Positions 51,558-59,980 of a stretch of 64,000 bases of DNA are shown piece after piece. The notes below the pieces were generated by a model, which searched no databases, was not told the DNA's origin, and worked only from the letters and a program-made list of their open reading frames with translations. Location: NCBI GenBank assembly GCA_964565945.1, contig CAZMGY010000015.1:19789-83788 (forward strand), given 5' to 3'. Both the position numbers and the translations under genes were made by a program. The first letter of the stretch is position 1. Each line of letters opens with the position of its first letter. The stretch comes from CAZMGY01 sp964565945 [NCBI: uncultured bacterium]. GTDB taxonomy: Bacteria; GCA-001730085.

Positions 51558-52436
51558 TTAGTCTAGAAAAGCCCCTAATTTATTAATAATTAGCCGAGTA
51601 TGACCTCTAATATTTTTGGCCTGCGTCAGCTCAGAAATCATAGCAATCCTTTGCACCCCAGCCACAATAAGGGTTTCGAAATGTTCTTGATGAATCCCCC
51701 CCATCACGGTCAAAGGTATCTTGGCTGTAGCTTGAGCTTGAAGGAACAACTCCAGACCAACTGGTTTCACCGAAGTTTCTTTCGTCTGCGTCACGAACAA
51801 AGGACCAATATTGGCATAGCTTGTCCCATCTTGTTCAGCCTGCACAAGATCCTCTATCGAATGACACGAAATACCAATAATTTTATCAGGCCCCAGCAAT
51901 CGACGCGCCTCTCGACACGGAATGTCATTCTGTCCCAAATGCACGCCATCCGCATCCACCGCCATAGCCACATCAATGTAATCATTGATAATCAACAGAG
52001 CACCTTTATCCCGCGTAAGACTTCTTAAGGTCTGAGCCACAGAAAAAATGGTTCGGCGAGAGGCTTTTTTGTTGCGATACTGAACAACCTGCACACCACC
52101 TTCAAGCAAGTCTTCGACAACTTGAATATCCGAGCGTCCGCAAGATAATTCTTCGCAAGTGACTGGATACAAACGAATATTTTTAAACCGTTCCTCCAAA
52201 GATAACGTGGATATAGGATCCGCCCCTCCTCCCATAAAGACAATCACTTCAATCACATCATTTTCCACAAGAACATGTGTGGCATAATCTTTGGGATCAA
52301 TAATCTCTAAATTTTTCTCAACCACATAGTGCTTTGACTTAAGAGATAAACGCGTCAATACCTCAGCCAGAGACAATCCCTCCTCGCAAGCATAAACCTC
52401 TCCATTCAGTTGAATTGAAATCATATCACATGGCAT
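51558..52436 (-). CDS. thiE: ThiS-ThiE fusion: sulfur carrier plus thiamine-phosphate synthase
   Basis: About 292 residues from the ATG at 52436 (AAGGA upstream, overlapping thiH); an ATG at 52424 is the alternative and begins exactly at MISIQLNGEVY. Residues ~5-70 are ThiS: SIQLNGEVYACEEGLSLAEVLTRL, ending VIEVIVFMGGG. The rest is ThiE: IRLYPVT, VQVVQYRNKK, IINDYIDVAMAVDADGVHLGQND, GISCHS, YANIGPLFVTQTK and LTVMGGIHQ. ThiS must end in a free Gly-Gly to accept sulfur as thiocarboxylate; here G-G-G-A-D-P runs straight into ThiE. Either the fusion is cleaved or another ThiS supplies the pathway. The G-run DNA was checked for a frameshift and none is needed. Confidence 0.9.
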   Translation of the reverse strand: MPCDMISIQLNGEVYACEEGLSLAEVLTRLSLKSKHYVVEKNLEIIDPKDYATHVLVENDVIEVIVFMGGGADPISTLSLEERFKNIRLYPVTCEELSCGRSDIQVVEDLLEGGVQVVQYRNKKASRRTIFSVAQTLRSLTRDKGALLIINDYIDVAMAVDADGVHLGQNDIPCREARRLLGPDKIIGISCHSIEDLVQAEQDGTSYANIGPLFVTQTKETSVKPVGLELFLQAQATAKIPLTVMGGIHQEHFETLIVAGVQRIAMISELTQAKNIRGHTRLIINKLGAFLD

Positions 52437-53538
52437 AGTCCCAATCCTTCCAAACAGGATCATAACCTTGATCTTGAAGCACCGAAACAAACTCCGCCAC
52501 AGAGCGATGATCCGCTATATCAAACTGTTTTAACGAGTCCTTCTCCGCTTGATACCCTCCTGGATTTGTAGTCGATCCAGCACTCATTTGTGTCACACCC
52601 AAAGGTATCAAATAATCTCTCAGACTCTGAGGTTCTCGTGTCGAAACCACAATGCCACAGTCTGGCAAAAATAACCGTAATGCCGTTATACTCCGAACAA
52701 GCTCTTGATCGGACACCTCTGTGTCAGGAGAAAATCCATCTGGTCCTTTGCGAATTCGTGGCACACTAATAGACACCTTCATATCCCAATAGTTTTTCAT
52801 CAAATACTGTGCATGGTACGCCACCGCAGCCATATCCAACCGCCAATCACTCAGTCCCAATAAGGCGCCAATGCCAACATTGCGAATCCCAGATTGACCA
52901 ATCCAATCCGGAACATCCAAACGTTTGCCAAACAAGCGTTTGGGACCTGCCGTATGCAGTTGTTTATACTTGTTTCGATCATAAGTTTCCTGATAAACAA
53001 CAACTCCATCAACACCTGCCCGCTTCATTCGTTGGTAACCCTCTAAGTCTAGAGGGTAAATTTCTATGCCTTTATAAGCACAGTACCCTTCCATTAGACT
53101 TAAACATTGTTCAAAATATTCGGGCGGAACTTTACGTTGATCCTCTCCCGATAAAAGGAGAATATTTTGAAAACCTTGTTCCAGCAAAAATTCGAATTCT
53201 TTCATAAACTCGGACTCGCTTAAAGTTTTTCGCGAGATCTGATTATCTTTGGTAAACGAACAATAGGTGCAAGCATTGTAACATTCGTTCGAAACATAAA
53301 GAGGTGCATACAGTTGAATCGTACGCCCAAATCGCTCTAAAGTTAAACGGTGTGATTTCTGTGCTTGAACTTCAAGAAAAGGCAAGGCCTCTGGAGATAA
53401 AAGAGATAAAAAATCTTCAAACGACACACAATCTTTGATCAAGGCTGCTTCGACATCTCTTGAACGCGCATTCTGAATCAAGACAGACCATTCTGTCAAT
53501 AAACCGTCATAGAAAATATCTGAAAAAACCGCACTCAT
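52426..53538 (-). CDS. thiH: 2-iminoacetate synthase ThiH (radical SAM)
   Basis: The protein has 370 residues. ThiH cleaves tyrosine to make dehydroglycine for the thiazole ring, a route used under low oxygen. The radical SAM cysteines are in NECYNACTYCSFTKDN near residue 95. Other ThiH marks: SRKTLSESEFMKEFEFLLEQGFQNILLLSGE, KRAGVDGVVVYQETYDR near 180, RNVGIGALLGLSDWRLD near 230, SVPRIRKGP and STREPQSLRDYLIPLGVTQMSAGSTTNPGGY. It overlaps the upstream dehydrogenase by 4 bases. Confidence 0.95.
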   Translation of the reverse strand: MSAVFSDIFYDGLLTEWSVLIQNARSRDVEAALIKDCVSFEDFLSLLSPEALPFLEVQAQKSHRLTLERFGRTIQLYAPLYVSNECYNACTYCSFTKDNQISRKTLSESEFMKEFEFLLEQGFQNILLLSGEDQRKVPPEYFEQCLSLMEGYCAYKGIEIYPLDLEGYQRMKRAGVDGVVVYQETYDRNKYKQLHTAGPKRLFGKRLDVPDWIGQSGIRNVGIGALLGLSDWRLDMAAVAYHAQYLMKNYWDMKVSISVPRIRKGPDGFSPDTEVSDQELVRSITALRLFLPDCGIVVSTREPQSLRDYLIPLGVTQMSAGSTTNPGGYQAEKDSLKQFDIADHRSVAEFVSVLQDQGYDPVWKDWDYAM

Positions 53539-54542
53539 GAGCCCTTCACTTGATTGATCAAGGTCCTTTGATTAACGTAATCATCAATGTTATGCAAAGT
53601 CGTTTCGGCAATATTTCTCAAAGCTTCTTGCGTAAAAAATGCCTGATGCGATGTGATCAAAACATTATGAAACGTTAAAAGCCGAGCCAACACATCATCT
53701 TTAAGCAAATTGGACGAATGGTCTTCAAAGAAATAGTCACTTTCTTCTTCATAAACATCAAGACCTGCCAAGGCAATTTTTTTTAATTTTAAACCTACAA
53801 TTAAGGCTTTGGTCTCAATCAATAACCCACGGCTCGTATTAATTAACATCACGCCTTCTTTCATCTGAGAAATGCTTTGCTCATTAATCATATGATGCGT
53901 ATCTGGGGTTAAAGGACAGTGCAAGGAGATGATATCAGAATTTTCATATAGCTCAGCTAAATCAACATAGCGCATGTAAGGATAGGTTTTCTCGAGTTCT
54001 ATGTTAGGAAAAGGGTCATAAGCCAAGACCTTCACTCCAAACCCGCGCAAAACTTCGATAAAGGTTTGACCAATTTTTCCAGTTCCTACCACGCCAATCG
54101 TCTTATTGAGAAGATCAAAACCTAAAAAACCTTCAATACTAAAATTATGATCACGCGTACGGTAATAGGCACGATGGATTTTGCGATTAAGAGATAAAAT
54201 CATGCCCATCGCGTGTTCCGCAACAGCGTGAGGCGAATAGGCGGGCACACGCGCCACTTTAACATCGTCACCCAGCGCCTTAAAGTCGATGTTGTTAAAA
54301 CCCGCACATCTAAGAGCAATTAATTTGATTTTGAAATCCTTTAAAATCTCTGCAATCCGCGCATCAACAACATCATTCACAAACAAACATAGAGCCGAAG
54401 CTCCCTCGGCAAACACAACATTTTGCTCAGATAAGTGCCCTTTAAAAAACCTCAAATCAAAACCAAACTGTTGATTGACCTCTTCAAACGACTCTCTATC
54501 ATAAGATTTTGTATCAAAAAATGCAATTATGGGCTGCGTCAT
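53535..54542 (-). CDS. D-lactate dehydrogenase-like 2-hydroxyacid dehydrogenase
   Basis: The protein has 335 residues with an AAGGAGG ribosome site. NAD-binding Rossmann motif GVVGTGKIGQTF near residue 148. Substrate and catalytic residues: RCAGFNNIDF near 79 (with Arg/Asn positions), SPHAVAEHAMGMILSLNRKIHRAYYRTRDHNFS near 103, INTSRGLLIETKALI near 233 (catalytic Arg), YEEESDYFF and TSHQAFFTQEAL near 300 (His), characteristic of LdhA-type D-lactate dehydrogenases. It makes D-lactate from pyruvate in fermentation. Sitting between thiG and thiH is odd; no thiamine role is known for it. Confidence 0.88.
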   Translation of the reverse strand: MTQPIIAFFDTKSYDRESFEEVNQQFGFDLRFFKGHLSEQNVVFAEGASALCLFVNDVVDARIAEILKDFKIKLIALRCAGFNNIDFKALGDDVKVARVPAYSPHAVAEHAMGMILSLNRKIHRAYYRTRDHNFSIEGFLGFDLLNKTIGVVGTGKIGQTFIEVLRGFGVKVLAYDPFPNIELEKTYPYMRYVDLAELYENSDIISLHCPLTPDTHHMINEQSISQMKEGVMLINTSRGLLIETKALIVGLKLKKIALAGLDVYEEESDYFFEDHSSNLLKDDVLARLLTFHNVLITSHQAFFTQEALRNIAETTLHNIDDYVNQRTLINQVKGS

Positions 54543-54624
54543 CGAAATCCTCCTTATTGTTCAACATCTCATTATCTCATAGAATTAATATGTTTTAGAC
54601 ATGAATTCCTTAACAGAGAGAATA

Positions 54625-55398
54625 TTAGGACCGTAAAAAACCCGTTAACGGACTAGAAGCTTCGGACGTCTCACTCACTCGACCCTGGCCAGCCAAATAA
54701 GCTAAACGACCCGACTCCACAGCTAAAGAAAATGCTCGTGCCATCTGCTCAGGATTACGGGCAATTGCAATCGCCGTATTGACCAAAACAGCATCAGCCC
54801 CCATCTCCATCGCTTCCGCGGCATGCGAAGGAACACCTAAGCCAGCATCGACAATCACTGGAACATGACTTTGTTGAATGATGTAGTGAATCAAATCACG
54901 TGTTTTTAAACCCTTGCTAGTGCCAATCGGAGACCCCAAGGGCATTACCGTGGCACACCCCACCTCTTCCAAACGTTTTGCAAGCAAAGGATCCGCTTGA
55001 ATATAAGGGAGAACCGTAAAGCCTTCCTTGACCAATTGTTCCGCAGCTTTAAGTGTTTCAGGCCCATCGGGCAACAAGTGGTAGGGCTCAGGCGTAACCT
55101 CGAGTTTAATCCAAGAACTGACACCCGAAGCTTTAGCAATATGAGCCAAACGAATCGCCTCTTCGGCATCTCGAGCACCTGCCGTATTAGGAAGAATTTT
55201 ATATTTTTTGGGATCAATCACCGACAAAATGGAGTCCTGAGGGTCTTTAACATTCACTCTTCGAAGAGCCATCGTTACAACCTGACTCTGTGAAGCCTCA
55301 AGCGCCTGCACCATATGCTGAGGAAAAGAGAACTTCCCTGTTCCAATAAAAAGCCGAGATTTTAAAGAAGCACCCGAAACCACCAAGTTATCTAACAT
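54625..55398 (-). CDS. thiG: Thiazole synthase ThiG
   Basis: About 257 residues from the ATG at 55398 (a GTG at 55404 is the alternative). ThiG condenses DXP, dehydroglycine and ThiS thiocarboxylate to the thiazole. Features: [13 protein letters not shown] near residue 18, [10 protein letters not shown] near 41 and [18 protein letters not shown] near 69, and [18 protein letters not shown] near 93 whose Lys forms the Schiff base. The C-terminal half has [45 protein letters not shown]. It heads the thi operon; the sulfur carrier it needs is fused to ThiE three genes on. Confidence 0.96.
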   Translation of the reverse strand: MLDNLVVSGASLKSRLFIGTGKFSFPQHMVQALEASQSQVVTMALRRVNVKDPQDSILSVIDPKKYKILPNTAGARDAEEAIRLAHIAKASGVSSWIKLEVTPEPYHLLPDGPETLKAAEQLVKEGFTVLPYIQADPLLAKRLEEVGCATVMPLGSPIGTSKGLKTRDLIHYIIQQSHVPVIVDAGLGVPSHAAEAMEMGADAVLVNTAIAIARNPEQMARAFSLAVESGRLAYLAGQGRVSETSEASSPLTGFLRS

Positions 55399-55415
55399 TG
55401 TCACGCCTAATCTTT

Positions 55416-55937
55416 CTATTCTGAAACCACCATTTTAAAAGAGGCACACAAACCCATAACAGCAATCGCAATAATACTTATCCATAAGCCATAAGAAAAT
55501 ATCGCCAACGCCGCAGTGTTGCTGGCATTGACACTTAAAAGCCTGTACGCCAAAAAGCCACTAAAGCTCCACGCCAAAAACATCACCAGTATATTAGCAG
55601 CTTTTTTTTTCGTTTCAGCCCATAAAAACAGCCAAAATAACAGCATCCCCATGGCCGGAATCATATACACAGCATAGGATTTCATTCCAATATTTCTCGT
55701 ATCTTTAACAAACACATGAGCCACTTGTCTAAAGGCTTTCACTTTTTTGCTATTGGCCATCTTAGGAATTTCATAACCCGTGATTTTTTTCATCACAACA
55801 GATTCTTCACCACCAGCCACCCTGGTCAAACGATTAAAGAAAGACGACTCAATTTCGATCCAAGGTAAAAAAAATCCCCAAATCACTAGACCCAAACAAA
55901 TCACAAACCCAACATTTATATTCCCACGTGTAATCAT
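55416..55937 (-). CDS. Membrane protein of unknown function
   Basis: The protein has 173 residues with four hydrophobic segments (about 8-25, 90-107, 117-135 and 143-165) and a hydrophilic loop after the first, containing RVAGGEESVVMKKITGYEIPKMANSKK. No family recognised. A run of nine G on the minus strand (55980-55972, followed by AGGGGAGAA) lies 35-45 bases upstream, in the 60-base gap after radC. The next gene is thiG, 17 bases after the stop, so it may be cotranscribed with the thiamine genes. Confidence 0.6.
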   Translation of the reverse strand: MITRGNINVGFVICLGLVIWGFFLPWIEIESSFFNRLTRVAGGEESVVMKKITGYEIPKMANSKKVKAFRQVAHVFVKDTRNIGMKSYAVYMIPAMGMLLFWLFLWAETKKKAANILVMFLAWSFSGFLAYRLLSVNASNTAALAIFSYGLWISIIAIAVMGLCASFKMVVSE

Positions 55938-55996
55938 TGCTCATCTCCCATCTTAATTTCCATTCTCCCCTCCCCCCCCCAATTGAATCACAAAGC

Positions 55997-56668
55997 TCAT
56001 TTTAACATACCCTTTTCAACAAAACTAATATAACGATGATCTCCTAAAATAAGATGATCGAGAACATTAACATGAATCAACGACAACGCTTCTTGAATAT
56101 TAAAAGTGATATCCTTATCAGCCTGTGACGGTTTGGGATGACCACTAGGGTGATTGTGACACAGAATAACCGCCTTAGCGTTATGCTTAATCACCATTTC
56201 AACAATATTTCGCACATAGACAGGGGCTTGATCGATTGTCCCCTGGGATAACTCTTCTTCGGCAATCAGCTGATGCTGTGCATCTAAAAAAAGAACTTTA
56301 AACACTTCTTGACGGCCTCGGTCACGAGCCATCATTAAATAATCCACCACCGCTTGAGCCTGAAAAAAAACTGGTTTTTGCGACACTTGCTCTTTGAATG
56401 TTTCGGCCATCACTGCTTTGAGGATTGTTAAAAGCAGACTGGTTTTGGAACCCAAGCCCTCAAGCTGTTCCAAATCACGTCGATCAGCATGAAAAACACC
56501 CAACAAACTACCAAATTTTTTCAGCAAAGCCTTAGCTAAAGGCTTACAGTCTTTACGGGAAATCACCAGAGTAAGTAATAACTCTAATTTTTCGTGCTCC
56601 GCAAACCCATGAATGCCGACATCTTCAAATCTTTGATACAAACGCTGGCGATGACCTTCCATAACCAT
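55997..56668 (-). CDS. radC: RadC/UPF0758-family JAMM protein
   Basis: About 223 residues from the ATG at 56668, with AAGGAG 5 bases upstream. An N-terminal helix-hairpin-helix-like region (HEKLELLLTLVISRKDCKPLAKALLKKFGSLLGVF, LEQLEGLGSKTS) is followed by a JAB/MPN+ metalloprotease-like domain with a full JAMM set: E in EELSQGTID near residue 145, H-x-H in CHNHPSGHPKPSQAD near residue 178 with S and D. The family was named for a supposed repair role that has been disputed; its true activity is unknown. It lies upstream of the thi operon. Confidence 0.9.
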   Translation of the reverse strand: MVMEGHRQRLYQRFEDVGIHGFAEHEKLELLLTLVISRKDCKPLAKALLKKFGSLLGVFHADRRDLEQLEGLGSKTSLLLTILKAVMAETFKEQVSQKPVFFQAQAVVDYLMMARDRGRQEVFKVLFLDAQHQLIAEEELSQGTIDQAPVYVRNIVEMVIKHNAKAVILCHNHPSGHPKPSQADKDITFNIQEALSLIHVNVLDHLILGDHRYISFVEKGMLK

Positions 56669-56803
56669 CTTAACTCCTTCACACGCAAAGACCGTTATTG
56701 TACCATTGGAAACTTTAGGCATCACGCCCCAAGGCAATTTGGGCGTTCATACTACCAGCATGAGATAATTGGCTCACATCAGCTTCAACAGTAAAATTAA
56801 AAT

Positions 56804-59398
56804 CTAAGATACAAGCACGTCTACCTTCTGGATGTGACAGGATGCTAAATCCTGATCAAATACAGCAAACACATCACGTAAAAAGTCTTGAATGGTTAAG
56901 GAGGGCTTCCCTTGTTGATAAAATAGCTGCAAATCCATTCTTTTTGGGGCATCTTCACTTAAATCACAAGACAAGACCCAATCCTTGGTCTCAAACTTTT
57001 GCTCGTCTTTAGCATTGGGCTTGCCCGCTAAGACAGATTTTTGCTTGTGCCATGCTTTTAAACTTGCCCCAATCTGATCATGCGACCATGTCGCAGGAAA
57101 ATCAATGTAATAACGATAGTATCCTTTGAAAGATTTGATCGAAAAATCATGCGGTTTCAGTTTAAAAACATTGGCCACATAAAGACCTTGAGGCAAGGTT
57201 TGGTTCAATAGATTCACCACATCATTATCAGGCTCCTTACGCAATTGCAAATCTAAATATTCAACATTAGAACTCACGCCCAACTTAGTCGAAGGCCCCG
57301 CCACCATTTTTATACGAGGAGAAAACCCCTGGGAATACTTAAACTCAAGACCAATCCGACGAAAAGCGCCTTCAAAATGGGTCAAACAATCCCGATGCGA
57401 TAAAAAACGCGCCAAGCCCTGCTTAATGTAGTGCAATCGATATAGGTAAGTCGGTTGTTTCTGATCGACCTGCTCTTTCATGCGTTGCTTTTCTACATGT
57501 GAAAGCTCACGCATTTTTTCAACCACCTCCTCATCACGCACCACACGGGGCTCTTGAGCCAGTTGAATGTCTTCGTAATTACCCGGAATTCCACAATGCG
57601 AACATTCCCCCCATTTGCAATCGGGTACATACGCTAACTTGTCGGCGTTGCGACGTTCGCGTTTAAAGACACCTTTCAAAATCCCCGTATGAATCACATC
57701 CCAGGGCAAAGGCTCATCAAAATCACGTTGCCGTTGAAAGGTTGTGTGCTCCACGCCACACGTTTCAAAGGCTTTGCGCCAATTTTCCCAATTATAAATT
57801 TCGGTCCAGCAATCAAAGCAAGCCCCATTTTTGTAGGCCTGATAAATTACCTGAGCAGCTCTGCGATCGGAACGAGACAAACTTGATTCCAAACGGTAGT
57901 TGTTTATATCATGAACACTAAAACGGCCTAAACGACGAAACCCCTGACACAAATAATTGATTTTCTTTTTCAAATCGTCCTCATCCGCACAAGCATCCCA
58001 TTGTAAAGCTGTGAAGGGTTTAGGTGAAAGAATACCAATATTGGCACTGATCGAATTGCGCTTGCTAAACTTCTTCCCTATTTTCAAAATGCTTCGCGCC
58101 AACCAAACAATGCTTTCAATATCCTCCCAAGTCTCCGAAGGAATCCCAATCATAAAATAGAGCTTCACATTTTTCCAGCCATTCTTATAGGCCATTTCGG
58201 CAGCATCAAACATCTGTTGATTGGTGATATTTTTATTAATGAATTGCCTTAAACGTTCACTTCCTGTTTCGGGAGCAAAGGTCAAACTTTGGCCGTGCAC
58301 ATCATCCATCTCTAAGGCCAAACCAGCGGTAAACTTATCAGCGCGCAAAGAAGGCAATGATACGCTAATGTGCCGATCGCGAGGAAAATTTTTCTTGGTC
58401 AGGTAAATCATATCAGTCACACGGCTATAATCAGCCGTGCTTAACGACATCAACCCCACGTCATTCAGACCAGTCGTCGCCACACCGTGCTCAACCGCCG
58501 CCATTACTTGAGAAGGCTCCATTTCTCGCACAGGACGATCCCAATAACCAGCCTGACAAAAACGACACCCTTGTGTGCAACCACGCATCACTTCGACGCC
58601 GACACGACTATGAATCGGTTGGATATTGGGAACAATTTGAGCCCCCAAATAATAGCGATTATCGACTTGATCAACCCAGGTTCGTTGAATGCGCTTCGCT
58701 TTGTTTTCTGGCTTAGCCGTTTCAGTCAAAACATCACCTTTTGCATTGACCCACGTCTCGTGCAACACAGGCACATACACACCCGGCACACTCGACAGCA
58801 ACCTCAATGTTTCTTGACGGGACAAACCCTGTTGTTTCGCAGAGCTCATTAATTGTAAAATCGGCGGCAACACCACTTCACCATCACCAATCACAAAAAA
58901 ATCAAAAAAATCGGCCACAGGTTCAGGGTTAGCCATATTGGGACCTCCCGCTAAAACTAAAGGGTCAGTCTCATTGCGATCACGACTAAACACAGGAATC
59001 TTAGCCAACTCTAACATATAAGGAACATTCGAAAAACAAAGCTCTGTTTGCAAGGTAAAACCCAAGGCATCAAAGTGCTTGAGGGGAGTTAAGGTTTCCA
59101 TCGAATACAAAGGGATATCGTGCTTTTCCATTTGTTCACGCATATCCAGCCAAGGGCAATAACTGCGCTCCATAGCCCAACCTTCGGTACCATTAACCAA
59201 ATTATACAATACGTTGATGCCCGTATTGCTCATGCCCAATTCATACACATCGGGATAGGTTAAACACATCTGCATAGGAGCTTCTTCGGCAGTTTTATAA
59301 ACCGCACCCACCTCTCGTCCCAAGTAACGTCCTGGCTTTTGCACATAAGGTAAAATGTGATCTAGAAGATTTTCAATCTCTTGAGATGTTTTTAACAT
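56804..59398 (-). CDS. TIGR03960-type radical SAM protein with C-terminal DUF2344
   Basis: The protein has 864 residues. Residues ~1-200 are a B12-binding-like domain (CLTYPDVYELGMSNTGINVLYNLVN). A radical SAM core follows, with the cysteines in RGCTQGCRFCQAGYWDRPVRE near residue 270, GLNDVGLMSLSTADYS near 313 and LTFAPETGSERLRQFINKN near 380. A further Cys group (CKWGECSHCGIP) is near 620, then a DUF2344 domain (YRLHYIKQGLARFLSHRDCLTHFEGAFRRIGLEFKYSQGFSPRIKM) to the end. This full fusion is widespread in anaerobic and deep-branching lineages. Its substrate is unknown to me. It often neighbours ribosome/RNase genes, not seen here. Confidence 0.92.
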   Translation of the reverse strand: MLKTSQEIENLLDHILPYVQKPGRYLGREVGAVYKTAEEAPMQMCLTYPDVYELGMSNTGINVLYNLVNGTEGWAMERSYCPWLDMREQMEKHDIPLYSMETLTPLKHFDALGFTLQTELCFSNVPYMLELAKIPVFSRDRNETDPLVLAGGPNMANPEPVADFFDFFVIGDGEVVLPPILQLMSSAKQQGLSRQETLRLLSSVPGVYVPVLHETWVNAKGDVLTETAKPENKAKRIQRTWVDQVDNRYYLGAQIVPNIQPIHSRVGVEVMRGCTQGCRFCQAGYWDRPVREMEPSQVMAAVEHGVATTGLNDVGLMSLSTADYSRVTDMIYLTKKNFPRDRHISVSLPSLRADKFTAGLALEMDDVHGQSLTFAPETGSERLRQFINKNITNQQMFDAAEMAYKNGWKNVKLYFMIGIPSETWEDIESIVWLARSILKIGKKFSKRNSISANIGILSPKPFTALQWDACADEDDLKKKINYLCQGFRRLGRFSVHDINNYRLESSLSRSDRRAAQVIYQAYKNGACFDCWTEIYNWENWRKAFETCGVEHTTFQRQRDFDEPLPWDVIHTGILKGVFKRERRNADKLAYVPDCKWGECSHCGIPGNYEDIQLAQEPRVVRDEEVVEKMRELSHVEKQRMKEQVDQKQPTYLYRLHYIKQGLARFLSHRDCLTHFEGAFRRIGLEFKYSQGFSPRIKMVAGPSTKLGVSSNVEYLDLQLRKEPDNDVVNLLNQTLPQGLYVANVFKLKPHDFSIKSFKGYYRYYIDFPATWSHDQIGASLKAWHKQKSVLAGKPNAKDEQKFETKDWVLSCDLSEDAPKRMDLQLFYQQGKPSLTIQDFLRDVFAVFDQDLASCHIQKVDVLVS

Positions 59399-59566
59399 TT
59401 TTCTATCTCTTTCCCTATCATCCCGAGATCACCTTAACATTTAGCCCACAACTATACGCGACCTCACCCAGCAACTTCGACTAAGCGCCCCATTATCACA
59501 GACTAAAGTCAACTAAGCATTTGATTTTTATAAATCGTTATTATAACATAGCTTGAGGATACTTTT

Positions 59567-59980
59567 ATGTACACCAAAAAATATAAAATTCGCATGCACG
59601 ACACTGATGCCGCAGGAGTTACCTTTTTTGCCAGTCAGTTCCGGATTGCTCACGAAGCCTACGAAGAATTTGCCGACAAACTCGGTTTTGGTTTTGGCAA
59701 ACTGTTGGAAAAAAACAAATACTTCATTCCCATTGTGCATGCCGAAGCCGACTATAAGTGCCCTCTCTCGATTGGAACCACTATCAAAATCAACCTAGCG
59801 GTCGAACATGTTGGTAAACACTCGTACACCATCGCTTATAGCCTCGAAAAATCCGACTTACTGCATAAAACTATTGTCGGCACTGCCAAAACCGTCCATG
59901 TGGTGATCGATGCCCGCACCGAAAAGAAAACCGCGATTCCAAAAAACATTCGCTATGCCCTCGAAAAAAATTTAGCTTAA
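59567..59980 (+). CDS. 1,4-dihydroxy-2-naphthoyl-CoA thioesterase MenI-like
   Basis: The protein has 137 residues with a GAGG ribosome site. A hotdog-fold thioesterase with the opening motif RMHDTDAAGVTFFASQFRIAHEAYEEF, whose D-x-D-x-x-G-V and H-x-x-Y-E match the cyanobacterial Slr0204-type DHNA-CoA hydrolase (4HBT class). It would release dihydroxynaphthoate in menaquinone or phylloquinone synthesis. It faces menE tail to tail, with the two stops overlapping by a few bases. Other 4HBT functions remain possible, but the menE neighbour favours this one. Confidence 0.82.
   Translation: MYTKKYKIRMHDTDAAGVTFFASQFRIAHEAYEEFADKLGFGFGKLLEKNKYFIPIVHAEADYKCPLSIGTTIKINLAVEHVGKHSYTIAYSLEKSDLLHKTIVGTAKTVHVVIDARTEKKTAIPKNIRYALEKNLA

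Noticed and set aside
52200-52245. Programmed frameshift in the G-rich ThiS/ThiE junction to release free ThiS
   Set aside because: Reading the +1 and -1 frames from the G run finds no early stop, so a shift would not end ThiS at Gly-Gly.
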